NCBI GenBank assembly: GCA_900548775.1
Contig: URLM01000042.1
Location: 1-16,630, forward strand
Length of the DNA: 16,630 bases
Source: an uncultured Olsenella sp.
Lineage (GTDB): Bacteria; Actinomycetota; Coriobacteriia; Coriobacteriales; Atopobiaceae
Direction: 5' to 3'
Part shown: piece after piece, positions 1-8,712 of the stretch
Layout: every line of letters starts with the position of its first letter
Position numbering within the stretch: the stretch's first letter is position 1
Program-made: the position numbers and the translations under genes
The notes under the pieces: model-generated
Databases searched by the model: none
What the model was told of the DNA's origin: nothing
What the model saw: the letters and a program-made list of their open reading frames with translations, nothing else

Positions 1-840
1 GCGATCTTCGCGGGCATCACGTCGATTCTCGCCAAGTGCGGCATTCGACACACCGACTCCGACGTGGCGACAGCGGTGCGCACCATCGTTGTACTGGCGT
101 TTGCCTGGCTCATGGCGGGCGTGGTTGGATCCATCCCCACCATCGGGCAGATCACGCCCCACTCGCTCCTCTTCCTGGCGCTCTCCGGCCTTGCTACCGG
201 CGCGAGCTGGATCTGCTACTTCAAGGCGCTCTCGATGGGCGACGTCAACAAGGTCGTGCCCATCGACAAGTGCTCGACGGTGCTCACGGTGCTTCTCGCC
301 ATCGTGCTCTTTGGCGAGACCGAGAACCTTGCCGTGAAGCTTGTGGGCTGCGTGGGAATCCTCGTGGGCACGCTCCTCATGATCGAGCGCAAGCAGCAGG
401 ACCACGACGTCCAGGGCAACTCGTGGATGTGGTACGCCGTGGGCTCCGCCGTCTTTGCCGCGCTCACGTCGATTCTCGCAAAGGTTGGCATCGAGGGCGT
501 GGAGTCTAACCTCGCCACGGCCATCCGTACCTGCTTTGTGCTGGTCATGGCGTGGGTCGTCGTGGCAATGCGCGGCAAGCTGGGGGAGGTGCGCGGCATC
601 GACCGCCACGAGCTGCTCTTCATCTGTCTTTCCGGCGTGGCCACGGGCGCCTCGTGGCTCTGCTACTACTACGCCATCCAGACGGGCGTGGTCTCGGTCG
701 TGGTTCCCATCGACAAGCTGTCGATCGTGGTTGCGATGGCCTTCTCCGCCGCGGTCTTCAAGGAGACCTACACCAAGCGCTCGCTCACGGGCCTGGCGAT
801 CATCGTGGCCTCGACGCTTTTGATGGCCGTCTTTAGGTAG
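1..840 (+). CDS. EamA/DMT-family membrane transporter, two-domain, 5' end cut by window
   Basis: This is a drug/metabolite-transporter superfamily permease of the inner membrane; the substrate cannot be told from sequence. Frame 1 is open from the first base to the TAG at 838-840, so 279 residues are visible and the true start lies upstream. A GTG at 64 is internal, because codons before it still match the repeat. The protein is two homologous EamA units. Residues 1-12 (AIFAGITSILAK) align with residues 150-161 (AVFAALTSILAK). Both halves later carry SG-ATGASW-CY and VVPIDK motifs and end in TLLM. Each unit should give about five hydrophobic helices, so the complete protein should have about ten. 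Single EamA units of roughly 140 residues exist as separate proteins (family knowledge), so this looks like a tandem duplication and fusion. Family assignment is firm; function is open. Confidence 0.9.
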   Translation, partial: AIFAGITSILAKCGIRHTDSDVATAVRTIVVLAFAWLMAGVVGSIPTIGQITPHSLLFLALSGLATGASWICYFKALSMGDVNKVVPIDKCSTVLTVLLAIVLFGETENLAVKLVGCVGILVGTLLMIERKQQDHDVQGNSWMWYAVGSAVFAALTSILAKVGIEGVESNLATAIRTCFVLVMAWVVVAMRGKLGEVRGIDRHELLFICLSGVATGASWLCYYYAIQTGVVSVVVPIDKLSIVVAMAFSAAVFKETYTKRSLTGLAIIVASTLLMAVFR

Positions 841-867
841 TTAGGGCGCTGGAAACCCGATTGCCTG

Positions 868-1096
868 CGCCGCAGCTGCGGAGATGCGCCCTCCGGCGAG
901 AAAAAGACGCCGGAGCAGCGATAATAGCGAGATTCTCGCCAAAGAGGCCCTTCCGGCGCCGAAATGACGCCGGGGCAGGGGTTCCCGACGGCATTCCGTA
1001 CGAAAAGACCCTGCCGGCGCCGAAATGACGCCGGAGGAAAGGTTCCGTACGCCGCAGCTGCGGAAATGCGCCCTCCGGCGTCATCGGCGGGACGCC
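868..1096. repeat. Hairpin array with 60-61-nt period in convergent intergenic gap
   Basis: CCGGCG recurs at 893, 953, 1014 and 1075, a spacing of 60, 61 and 61 nt. Three copies are followed nine bases later by CGCCGG, giving stems 891-898/908-915 (8 bp), 953-958/968-973 and 1014-1019/1029-1034. The fourth has GGCGTC 1077-1082 paired with GACGCC 1091-1096. A 21-nt stretch is identical at 953-973 and 1014-1034. A 31-nt block starting with the palindrome CCGCAGCTGCGG is repeated with one mismatch at 868-898 and 1050-1080. TTCCGTACG occurs at 994 and 1043. The array fills the gap between two converging genes. It has no T-tracts, so a standard intrinsic terminator is unlikely; a REP/BIME-like role is inferred. 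Confidence 0.75.
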
Positions 1097-1111
1097 CCGT
1101 TCCCAGCGCCG

Positions 1112-2149
1112 CTAGTACTTGTTGTAGATATGCTCGGCCGAGCCGCGCAGTCCGTCCACGCAAAGCGCGCTGCCGTCATCGAGTACCACGGTCCCGGTGA
1201 AGATCCCAAACACCTGATGCTGCCGGCTCACAATTACGCCAGCCAGGTCGATATCATCGGTGCGGTCGATCTGTGGCTCAAAGGCCAGGTCAAGCCTGCC
1301 CTCATCGTCAGTCACATGCCAAGGCGAGAGGTACGCGTATCCCTTCTCGTCCACGGGAATGCCAAAGTCCACGCGTCCCAGCTTGTGGGCAACGCCGTCT
1401 ACGAAGACCATGTTCTCGCTGGCAGCACGCGTGTTCCCGAACCCATAACCAAGATTGAGGCCCACCACGTGGCTGCCCTGGCGTCCCTGCGCGACCGCCC
1501 AGTACCAGGTATTCTCGTACGTCCAAACGCCGCGACCCCAGTCGAGAAGCCCAAACGAGTCGTCCTGCGAGAACTCGTGAAAGAGCGCCCCGCGACGAAA
1601 GCCGCCCCGTGCACGCATGCCCACAATCTTACGGTTGTAGTAGAAGGCGTGGGGGTCCTCGTCCCACGGCGTGCAGATGACCATCGAGTCGCGCGGCTGC
1701 TGGTCGAGAAGAGCCTCAACCTCGAGGTCGTCCTCGTCGTCGAAGTCCCGCATAAAGAACGAGAGGCGCCGCGAGTCGCCCACGTGGTGCCAGTCCACCC
1801 GGCAGCGGGCATTCTCCCAGCAGATGTCGCCTGCGTCAGAGCTGGCGGGCAGCCCCATGGAACCCAGCGGCAGCGGTACCGTCTCTGACGTGGTCTTGAA
1901 GGTGCGCGCCGAGAAGTCCAGGACAGACGCGGAGACAAGCCCCAGGTACCCAAGGTCGCTAAAGGTGAGCGCCACTGCATAGCGCTCGTCGTTCACGAGG
2001 TAGTAGTCCCAATCCTTGATGCGCCACGGCGGTGCCTGGATGTCCGCGTGGTCGTAGTCGAAGGGCGGACGCGTTGCCCAGCCGGGCTCGCGAAGACGGC
2101 CCTTCTCATCAAGAAGCCTGCCGGTTCCGGTGATGCGATGCTCGGACAT
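1112..2149 (-). CDS. DUF2804 domain protein
   Basis: The 345-residue protein resembles the uncharacterised DUF2804 family, whose members are usually about 330-350 residues and have no established reaction. Family-like features are the N-terminal TGTGRLLDEKGRLREPGW segment (residues 7-24), the IKDWDYYLV stretch near 44-52, and a tryptophan-rich core DWGRGVWTYENTWYWA (203-218) followed by a GLNLGYGFG turn. It has no signal peptide and no membrane segment, so it is probably cytosolic. The ATG at 2147-2149 was chosen over in-frame starts up to 2278 because it has a GAGAGGGG-type SD just upstream and family members begin near MSEH. It diverges from gltB and converges on the DMT transporter. Codon use matches its neighbours. 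Family call is confident from memory of the motif pattern; function unknown. Confidence 0.85.
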   Translation of the reverse strand: MSEHRITGTGRLLDEKGRLREPGWATRPPFDYDHADIQAPPWRIKDWDYYLVNDERYAVALTFSDLGYLGLVSASVLDFSARTFKTTSETVPLPLGSMGLPASSDAGDICWENARCRVDWHHVGDSRRLSFFMRDFDDEDDLEVEALLDQQPRDSMVICTPWDEDPHAFYYNRKIVGMRARGGFRRGALFHEFSQDDSFGLLDWGRGVWTYENTWYWAVAQGRQGSHVVGLNLGYGFGNTRAASENMVFVDGVAHKLGRVDFGIPVDEKGYAYLSPWHVTDDEGRLDLAFEPQIDRTDDIDLAGVIVSRQHQVFGIFTGTVVLDDGSALCVDGLRGSAEHIYNKY

Positions 2150-2237
2150 GGCAACCCCTCTCCACGCGACCCCTTCGTGGGTCAAGCATCCATCGTCCGA
2201 AGGGCGGCGACGTCGCCACTTCGGCGTGTGGTCGGAT

Positions 2238-2307
2238 GGGATTGAGTTACCGGGCAACGGGATTCCGTTACCAGGCAATGGAATCCCGTTGCCCGCAACT
2301 TAATCCC
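2238..2307. promoter_or_regulatory. Large nested inverted repeat in the DUF2804-gltB divergent gap
   Basis: Bases 2251-2266 are perfectly complementary to 2280-2295 (16 bp, 13-nt loop). After a small bulge, an outer arm 2238-2248 pairs with 2297-2307 with one G-T wobble, for about 27 paired positions in all. The left half also contains two direct copies of a 21-nt unit (2238-2258 and 2259-2279) of the form GGGATT-NN-GTTACC-N-GGCAA. A TTCTTTTTT run (2315-2323) lies 8 nt downstream on the plus strand. That distance is long for an intrinsic terminator but could fit an attenuator. The rest of the 2150-2488 gap holds no gene and no promoter I could assign. Confidence 0.6.
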
Positions 2308-2430
2308 GCGGATGTTCTTTTTTCGAGCGCGTTTCAGGCGTGTGTATGTTGGACAGCAAGCTGCCCCCGTTTTTCTCGCCGAAACACACCCAGCATAGAC
2401 TTCCATCGGTACGTAGGGCTCCCGCGGGCA

Positions 2431-2470
2431 ATCTGGCGGGCGCCCAGATGGCACGCCCGCCCGCGCGGGC
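2431..2470 (+). other. GC-rich hairpins just upstream of the gltB ribosome binding site
   Basis: ATCTGG at 2431-2436 pairs with CCAGAT at 2444-2449 across a 7-nt loop. It is followed by the 12-nt palindrome GCCCGCGCGGGC at 2459-2470. The second element ends only four bases before the SD (GGAGAGGGG, 2475-2483), so folding there could affect gltB translation. The structure is visible in the sequence; the effect is inferred, and in GC-rich DNA short stems of this kind are common. Confidence 0.35.
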
Positions 2471-2488
2471 GCTTGGAGAGGGGAATAC

Positions 2489-5400
2489 ATGGCATCCAAC
2501 CAGGTGGCCAAGGACACCAGCACCGGTCAGGGCCTGTACCGGGAGGAGTTCGAGCACGACGCCTGCGGCATTGGCGCAATTGCTCACCTCAAGGGCCAGA
2601 AGTCACACCAGCTGCTCGATGACGCGCTTACGCTGCTCGTAAACCTTGAGCACCGCGGCGGCAAGGGCCTGGAGAGAAACACCGGCGACGGCGCCGGCAT
2701 CCTGTTCCAGATTCCGCACCGCTTCTTCCGTAAGGAGGCCCAGAAGTACGGCCACCTGCTCCCCGACGAGGGCGAGTACGGCGTGGCGATGGTCTTCTTC
2801 CCCCAGGACGAGGAGGGCGCGCAGGTCGCCCGTCGCGTCTTCGAGGAGGGCTGCGCCGAGCAGGGCATACCCCTGCTCTTCTGGCGCGAGGTTCCCATCG
2901 ACCCGCATGACCTGGGCGAGACGGCCCTCGCGTGCATGCCCACCATCTACCAGGCATTCCTTGGCCGCCCGGCAAATGTCCCCGCTGGTGACGAGTTCGA
3001 GCGAAAGCTCTACGTGTGCCGCCGCACCATCGAGAAGGCAGCGGGTGCCCACCACGCGCTCGAGGGCAAGATCTTCTACGTGTGCTCCATGAGCTCGCGC
3101 ACCATCGTGTACAAGGGCATGCTCGTCGCCACCCAGATGCGCAACTTCTACCTGGACCTCAACGATGCCGCCGCCGAGTCTGCGCTGGCACTCGTGCACT
3201 CGCGCTACTCCACCAACACCACGCCCAGCTGGGAGCGCGCCCACCCCAACCGCTACATCGTCCACAACGGCGAGATAAACACCCTTCGCGGCAACGTCAA
3301 CTGGATTCGCGCCCGCGAGTCCGAGTTCTACTCGCCCGTGCTGGGCGCGGACCTCGGCCACGTGATGCCCGTCATCAACCGCGAGGGCTCGGACTCCGCC
3401 ATCCTCGACAACGTGCTCGAGTTCCTCACCATGAACGGCAGGCCCCTCTCGCGCGCCGTCACCATGCTGCTTCCCGAGCCGTGGGACAAGAACAAGCAGC
3501 TCTCCGACGAGCGCCGCGCCTACGACTGCTACCAGTCCATGCTCACTGAGAGCTGGGACGGCCCCGCTGCCATCGCCTTCTCCGACGGCCGCATCACCGG
3601 CGCCGCCCTCGACAGGAACGGCCTGCGCCCCGCCCGCTACTACGTCACGCACGACGACCGCATGATCCTTGCCTCCGAGGCAGGCGCCCTCACCGTCGAG
3701 CCCGACGAGATCCTGCAGACGGGCTCGCTCGGCCCCGGCCAGATGTTCGTCGTCGACCCCTCGCAGGGCCGCATCCTCTGGGACGACGAGGTCAAGTCGC
3801 GCTTCGCCTCCCAGAAGCCCTTCCGCGACTGGATTGACGAGGAGACCCTCTCCGTTGGTGACCTCGCCAAGGCCGAGAAGAACCCCTTCGAGAGCATCGA
3901 CGCCGAGGTGAGCCTCACCCAGCGCCTCGCCCGTCACGGCTACCACTTCGACGACGTCGAGGAGGCCGTGCGCCCCATGGCCAACACGGGCAAGCCGCCC
4001 CTGGCCTCGATGGGCTCGGACGTCCCCCTCGCCGTGCTCTCCGGCCACCCGCGCTCGTTCTTCGACTACTTCAACCAGCTGTTCGCGCAGGTCACCAACC
4101 CGCCGATCGACGCACTCCGCGAGAGCTTCGTGACGTCCTCGGTGCTCTACCTGGGCAACCACGGCAACATGCTCGAGGACTCGCGCAAGAACTGCCAGCT
4201 CTTGCGCCTGGATGACCCCATTCTCACCAAGGACGAGTTCCAGCGTATCGCCTCGCTTGACCGTCAGGGCTTCCACGTCGCGTGCTTCTCGGCCACCTAT
4301 CCGCGCGAGGCGGGCGAGGGCGCGCTCAAGGCGGCGCTCGAGTCCCTGTGCAAGGGCGTCGAGAAGGCCGTGCGCGCCGGCGCCAACGTGGTGGTCATCT
4401 CCGACCGCGCGGGCGAGGGTCAGGTTCCTATCCCGTCGCTGCTCTCGGTCTCGGCTGTTCACAACCACATGATCCGCACCGGCATCCGCATGAAGGCGGA
4501 CATCGTGGTGGAGTGCGGTGACGCCATCACCCCGCATGACTACGCCACGCTCGTGGGCTACTCCGCCTCGGGCATCTACCCCTACATGGCGCACGCGTGC
4601 ATTACCGCCCTGGCGGAGCGCGGCTCTCTGGGCGTGAGTGCCGAGGAGGGCATCGCCAACTACGACCGCGCGGTCAACGCTGGCATCACCTCGATCATGT
4701 CCAAGATGGGCATCTCCACGATGCAGGGCTACCACTCCGCGCAGATCTTCGAGATCGTTGGCTTTGACCAGGGCTTTGTTGACCGCTGCTTCACGGGCAC
4801 CGTCTCGCGCGTGGGCGGCCTCGACGAGGACGGCGTAGAGCGCGAGTGCAACGAGCGCTATGACGAGGCACTGGCCCTGCTCAAGACCCCCGCACCCACG
4901 CAGCTGGCAAGCTCCGGCATCACCAAGTGGCGCCCGCTTGGCGGCGAGGAACACATCATCACCCCGCAGGTCATCTATCTGCTGCATCGTGCCGTGCGCG
5001 AGAACAGCCCCGAGCTCTTCTCGGAGTACTCCAAGGCGCTCCACCCCAAGGGACGCGCCATCATGCTGCGCGACCTCCTCGAGTTTGTGCCGCTGGCCTC
5101 GGGACCCGTGCCCCTGGACGAGGTCGAGAGCGCCGACTCCATCGTGAAGCGCTTCGAGACCAGCGCCATGAGCTTTGGCGCCATCTCCGACGAGGCGCAC
5201 CGTGCGCTTGCCATTGCCATGAACCGCATCGGCGCCAAGTCCAACACGGGCGAGGGCGGCGAGAACCCCGACCGCGAGACCACGCTCGCCAACGGCGACT
5301 CGGCAAACTCCAAGGTCAAGCAGGTTGCCTCTGCGCGCTTTGGCGTGACGAGCCGCTACCTGGTCTCCGGCGAGGAGATCCAGATCAAGATGGCCCAGGG

Positions 5401-7108
5401 CGCCAAGCCCGGCGAGGGCGGGCACCTGCCCGGCACCAAGGTCTGGCCGTGGATCGCCAAGGTCCGCAACTCCACGCCTGGCGTGGGGCTTGTCTCGCCC
5501 CCGCCGCACCACGACATCTACTCCATCGAGGACCTGGCCGAGCTCATCTTTGACCTCAAGAACGCCAACCCCAAGGCCACGGTCTCGGTGAAGCTCGTCT
5601 CCGAGGCGGGCGTGGGCACCATTGCCACGGGCGTTGCCAAGGGTGGCGCGAACAAGATCTTGATCTCGAGCGCCAACGGCGGCACCGGCGCCGCACCGCG
5701 CGACTCCATCTACCACACGGGCCTGCCGCTGGAGCTTGGCCTTGCAGAGACCCAGCAGACGCTGCTCAAGAACGGCCTGCGCTCGCGCGTGGAGCTGGAG
5801 GCGGACGGCAAGCTCATGGATGGCCGCGACGTGGCCGTGGCCGCGCTTCTCGGCGCCGAGGTCTTTGACTTTGGCACGGCCGCGCTGCTCTCGCTTGGCT
5901 GCCTCATGCAGCGCGACTGCCAGACGGACACCTGCCCCATGGGCATCGCCACGCAGAACTGCGAGCTGCGCAGCCGCTTCCACGGCAAGCCCGAGCACGT
6001 GGTCAACTTCATGTACTATGTGGCAGAGGAGCTGCGCCACATCATGGCCGAGCTGGGCTTCCGCACGGTCCAGGAGATGGTCGGCCACCCCGAGTGCCTG
6101 CGCCAGGTTGAGGTCCCGGGCAACTGGAAGGCCAACTCCATCGACCTCTCGCCCGTCCTCGCAAGCGTGACCAACGAGTTTGGCAAGAGCGTCCCCGGCG
6201 CCGCCGCCCGCCACTACCTGCCCGAGATGGGGCCGGCCGACGAGCTGTCGAGCACGCTGGACGCCACGCTCTTTGTGCCCTACACCGAGACCGCGCGCCG
6301 CACGCTCACGCCAGTGCACTTTCACGCTGACATTGCCAACGTGAACCGCTGCGTGGGCACCATGCTCGGCTCCGAGGTCACCCGCACGCACCCGGAGGGC
6401 CTCCCCGAGGGCTCCATCACCATCGACTGCGTTGGCTCCGGCGGCCAGAGCTTCGGCGCCTTCCTTCCGGCCGGCATCACCATCAACGTGATTGGTGACG
6501 CCAACGACTACTTTGGCAAGGGCCTCTCGGGCGGCATCCTCACGGTTGCCCCCGCACCCAGCGCCACGTACAAGTTCGACGAGAACGTCTCCATTGGCAA
6601 CGTGGCCTTCTACGGTGCCACGGGCGGCAAGGGCTTCATCAACGGCCTGGCCGGCCAACGCTTTGGCGTGCGCAACTCCGGCGCCACCATCGTGTGCGAG
6701 GGCGTGGGCAACCACGGCTGCGAGTACATGACAGGCGGCATGGCCCTCATCCTGGGCGAGGTTGGCATCAACTTTGCCGCGGGCATGAGCGGCGGCGTGG
6801 CCTTCGTCTACGACGAGTACGGCACGCTGCCTAGCCGCTGCAACACCGACATGGTGGAGCTCAAGCGGCCAACCGAGCGCGACTTTGAGACCATCCGCGT
6901 CCTCATCGAGGAGCATGCGAGAAGGACCAAGAGCCCGCGCGGCATCAAGATGCTCTACATGTTCGACGACATCAAGGACAGGTTCGTGAAGGTTATCCCG
7001 CACGAGTACGAGGTTGCTCTCGAGCTCACCGAGGCCGCCGAGGCCGCGGGCAAGACCCACGACGAGGCGATTGAGATCGCCTTCGAGACCATGAGGAACG
7101 GGAGGTAA
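2489..7108 (+). CDS. gltB: Glutamate synthase (NADPH) large subunit
   Basis: GltB releases ammonia from glutamine and adds it to 2-oxoglutarate, giving two glutamates using electrons supplied by GltD. The 1539 residues match the family's roughly 1500. The N-terminal class II glutamine amidotransferase starts at Cys26 in HDACGIG, so a 25-residue propeptide must be removed to expose the nucleophile. A central domain covers about 500-790. The FMN/synthase domain is about 850-1210, with NTGEGGENPDRE and SANGGTGAAPRDS. The 3Fe-4S cysteines C1138, C1144 and C1149 have the expected C-x5-C-x4-C spacing. The C-terminal GXGXG beta-helix domain is about 1270-1480. The start ATG has SD GGAGAGGGG five bases upstream. 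gltD begins four bases after the stop, so the two are one operon. All key residues are present; there is no sign of damage. Confidence 0.98.
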   Translation: MASNQVAKDTSTGQGLYREEFEHDACGIGAIAHLKGQKSHQLLDDALTLLVNLEHRGGKGLERNTGDGAGILFQIPHRFFRKEAQKYGHLLPDEGEYGVAMVFFPQDEEGAQVARRVFEEGCAEQGIPLLFWREVPIDPHDLGETALACMPTIYQAFLGRPANVPAGDEFERKLYVCRRTIEKAAGAHHALEGKIFYVCSMSSRTIVYKGMLVATQMRNFYLDLNDAAAESALALVHSRYSTNTTPSWERAHPNRYIVHNGEINTLRGNVNWIRARESEFYSPVLGADLGHVMPVINREGSDSAILDNVLEFLTMNGRPLSRAVTMLLPEPWDKNKQLSDERRAYDCYQSMLTESWDGPAAIAFSDGRITGAALDRNGLRPARYYVTHDDRMILASEAGALTVEPDEILQTGSLGPGQMFVVDPSQGRILWDDEVKSRFASQKPFRDWIDEETLSVGDLAKAEKNPFESIDAEVSLTQRLARHGYHFDDVEEAVRPMANTGKPPLASMGSDVPLAVLSGHPRSFFDYFNQLFAQVTNPPIDALRESFVTSSVLYLGNHGNMLEDSRKNCQLLRLDDPILTKDEFQRIASLDRQGFHVACFSATYPREAGEGALKAALESLCKGVEKAVRAGANVVVISDRAGEGQVPIPSLLSVSAVHNHMIRTGIRMKADIVVECGDAITPHDYATLVGYSASGIYPYMAHACITALAERGSLGVSAEEGIANYDRAVNAGITSIMSKMGISTMQGYHSAQIFEIVGFDQGFVDRCFTGTVSRVGGLDEDGVERECNERYDEALALLKTPAPTQLASSGITKWRPLGGEEHIITPQVIYLLHRAVRENSPELFSEYSKALHPKGRAIMLRDLLEFVPLASGPVPLDEVESADSIVKRFETSAMSFGAISDEAHRALAIAMNRIGAKSNTGEGGENPDRETTLANGDSANSKVKQVASARFGVTSRYLVSGEEIQIKMAQGAKPGEGGHLPGTKVWPWIAKVRNSTPGVGLVSPPPHHDIYSIEDLAELIFDLKNANPKATVSVKLVSEAGVGTIATGVAKGGANKILISSANGGTGAAPRDSIYHTGLPLELGLAETQQTLLKNGLRSRVELEADGKLMDGRDVAVAALLGAEVFDFGTAALLSLGCLMQRDCQTDTCPMGIATQNCELRSRFHGKPEHVVNFMYYVAEELRHIMAELGFRTVQEMVGHPECLRQVEVPGNWKANSIDLSPVLASVTNEFGKSVPGAAARHYLPEMGPADELSSTLDATLFVPYTETARRTLTPVHFHADIANVNRCVGTMLGSEVTRTHPEGLPEGSITIDCVGSGGQSFGAFLPAGITINVIGDANDYFGKGLSGGILTVAPAPSATYKFDENVSIGNVAFYGATGGKGFINGLAGQRFGVRNSGATIVCEGVGNHGCEYMTGGMALILGEVGINFAAGMSGGVAFVYDEYGTLPSRCNTDMVELKRPTERDFETIRVLIEEHARRTKSPRGIKMLYMFDDIKDRFVKVIPHEYEVALELTEAAEAAGKTHDEAIEIAFETMRNGR

Positions 7109-7112
7109 GGCC

Positions 7113-8585
7113 ATGGGCAAGGTCGGAGCATACATCGACTTCGGAAGGGTCGCCCACGGCGAGAGGCCCGCAGCCGAGACGCTCAAGGACTTTGGGGAGT
7201 TCGCGGTGCCGCTGGACGAGAAGGACCAGCGCGCGCAGGCAAGCCGCTGCATGTACTGCGGCGTCGCGTTCTGCCAGACGGGCTTCTCGTTTGGCAAGGC
7301 TCGCAGCTCGGGATGCCCGCTGCACAACCTGATCCCCGAGTGGAACGACCTCATGTGGCGCGGCATGTGGACCGACGCCGCTGAGCGCCTGGCGCTCACC
7401 AACCCGCTCCCCGAGTTCACGAGCCGCGTGTGCCCCGCTCCCTGCGAGGCCGCGTGCAACCTGGGCCTTGAGGACGAGCCCACCACCATCAAGGACGACG
7501 AGCGTGCCATCTCCGATCACGAGTGGGCTGCGGGCGGCCCCGCGCCGCTTGCGCCTGCCGCTGAGGACGCACCCCGCGTCGCCGTGGTTGGGTCCGGCCC
7601 CGCCGGCCTGGCTACGTCGTGGGAGCTCGCGCGCCGCGGCGCGCGCGTGACGCTCTTCGAGCGCCATGACCGTGCGGGCGGCCTTCTCATGTATGGAATT
7701 CCCAACATGAAGCTTCCCAAGGAGGTCGTCGAGCGCAGGCTCGACCTCATGGAGAAGAACGGCATCGAGATTCGCTGCGGTGCCGACGCCACCTCGCCCG
7801 AGGTTGCGGCTGAGCTTGCGGGCTTCGACGCCGTGGTTGTGGCTGCGGGCGCAGCTCAGGCGCGCGGCCTGCGCGTCCCCGGTGCGGACAACCCTAACGT
7901 GGTCTTTGCTGTGGACTACCTTACGGCGCAGACTAAGGCCCTGCTCGACGGTCATGCGGAAACGCCGGCGGTGAGCGCCAAAGGCAAGGACGTGGTGGTT
8001 ATCGGCGGTGGCGACACCGGCACCGACTGCGTTGCAACGGCGCTGCGCCAGCACGCAAAGAGCGTCCACCAGCTGGAGTTCCTGCCGGCCCCGCCCGAGG
8101 TCCGCGCTGCCTCCAACCAGTGGCCCGAGTGGCCCAACGTCAAGAAGACCGACTACGGCCAGGTGGAGGCAGAGCTGGTGCAGGGCGCAGATCCGCGCAC
8201 TTGGGCGACAAACACCCTCGAGGTGCTTGAGGACGAGAACGGCGGCGTCCGTGGCCTGCGCGTGGTCTCTCTCGACTGGTCGCATGGCAAGCCCGAGCCC
8301 ATCGAGGGCTCCGAGCGCGAGATTCCCGCGCAGCTCGTTCTTCTCGCCATGGGCTTCACCGGCCCCGAGGCCTCGATCTACGAGGCGCTTGGCGTAGAGA
8401 CCGAGGAGGTGCGCGGCGGCGTGAGGCCCAAGCTCGCCGCTTCCGGTTTGCACCGCACCGTGAGCGAGGGCAAGGTTCCCGTCTTTGCCGCCGGCGACGC
8501 GCGCTCCGGCTCCTCGCTCGTGGTTGCCGCCATCTCCGACGGCCTTGCCTGCGCAGGCGAGGTTGCCAGCGAGTTGGGGCTCTAG
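7113..8585 (+). CDS. gltD: Glutamate synthase (NADPH) small subunit
   Basis: GltD takes electrons from NADPH through FAD and passes them via 4Fe-4S centres to GltB; both are cytosolic. The 490 residues match the family. The N-terminal cluster-binding region has C46-x2-C49-x4-C54, then C68 in GCPLHNLIPEWND, and C107-PAP-C111-EAA-C115. The FAD site is VAVVGSGPAGLA (157-168), followed by GGLLMYGIPNMKLPK. The NADPH site is VVVIGGGDTGTDC (294-306). A second FAD contact, VFAAGDARSGSSLVVAAI, lies near the C terminus. Its SD, GGGAGG, lies inside the last codons of gltB (7100-7105) and the gap is 4 nt, suggesting translational coupling and near-equal production of the subunits. The operon ends at the hairpin terminator just after the stop. 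Confidence 0.97.
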   Translation: MGKVGAYIDFGRVAHGERPAAETLKDFGEFAVPLDEKDQRAQASRCMYCGVAFCQTGFSFGKARSSGCPLHNLIPEWNDLMWRGMWTDAAERLALTNPLPEFTSRVCPAPCEAACNLGLEDEPTTIKDDERAISDHEWAAGGPAPLAPAAEDAPRVAVVGSGPAGLATSWELARRGARVTLFERHDRAGGLLMYGIPNMKLPKEVVERRLDLMEKNGIEIRCGADATSPEVAAELAGFDAVVVAAGAAQARGLRVPGADNPNVVFAVDYLTAQTKALLDGHAETPAVSAKGKDVVVIGGGDTGTDCVATALRQHAKSVHQLEFLPAPPEVRAASNQWPEWPNVKKTDYGQVEAELVQGADPRTWATNTLEVLEDENGGVRGLRVVSLDWSHGKPEPIEGSEREIPAQLVLLAMGFTGPEASIYEALGVETEEVRGGVRPKLAASGLHRTVSEGKVPVFAAGDARSGSSLVVAAISDGLACAGEVASELGL

Positions 8586-8594
8586 GACGCGACT

Positions 8595-8632
8595 CTCGGC
8601 CGGTCTCCACGGGGACCGGCCGAGCGGCTTTT
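8595..8632 (+). terminator. Rho-independent terminator of gltBD
   Basis: An 11-bp perfect stem (8595-8605 with 8614-8624) has an 8-nt loop. It is followed by CGGC and a TTTTT tract, and starts 10 nt after the gltD stop codon. It is the clearest intrinsic terminator in the window and separates gltBD from the next small gene. Confidence 0.9.
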
Positions 8633-8712
8633 TGCGCTAGTCGCCCAACGCGCTTCTCGCTATTCTTTCCACCCGCTTCTGCCCTGTCTCGTTCCCGATT
8701 GGAGGAAAGGCC

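Noticed and set aside
893..1096. CRISPR-like array (short palindromic repeats every 60-61 nt)
   Set aside because: Only two repeats are well conserved, the between-repeat segments share sequence with each other, and no cas gene is present.
1025..1888. 287-codon plus-strand frame opposite the DUF2804 gene
   Set aside because: It is antisense to a recognisable family gene and has no SD or domain of its own.
2347..2379. Small hairpin followed by GTTTTTCTC before gltB, as an attenuator
   Set aside because: The stem is short (CAG/CTG with a mismatch) and weak for a terminator; not supportable by eye.
2603..7510. Open reading frame of about 1,635 codons on the minus strand, opposite gltB and the start of gltD
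   Set aside because: The translation is an Ala/Val/Gly/Arg/His/Leu-rich mixture with no domain. It mirrors the strong GC3 bias of gltB, whose own frame has every catalytic and cluster residue.
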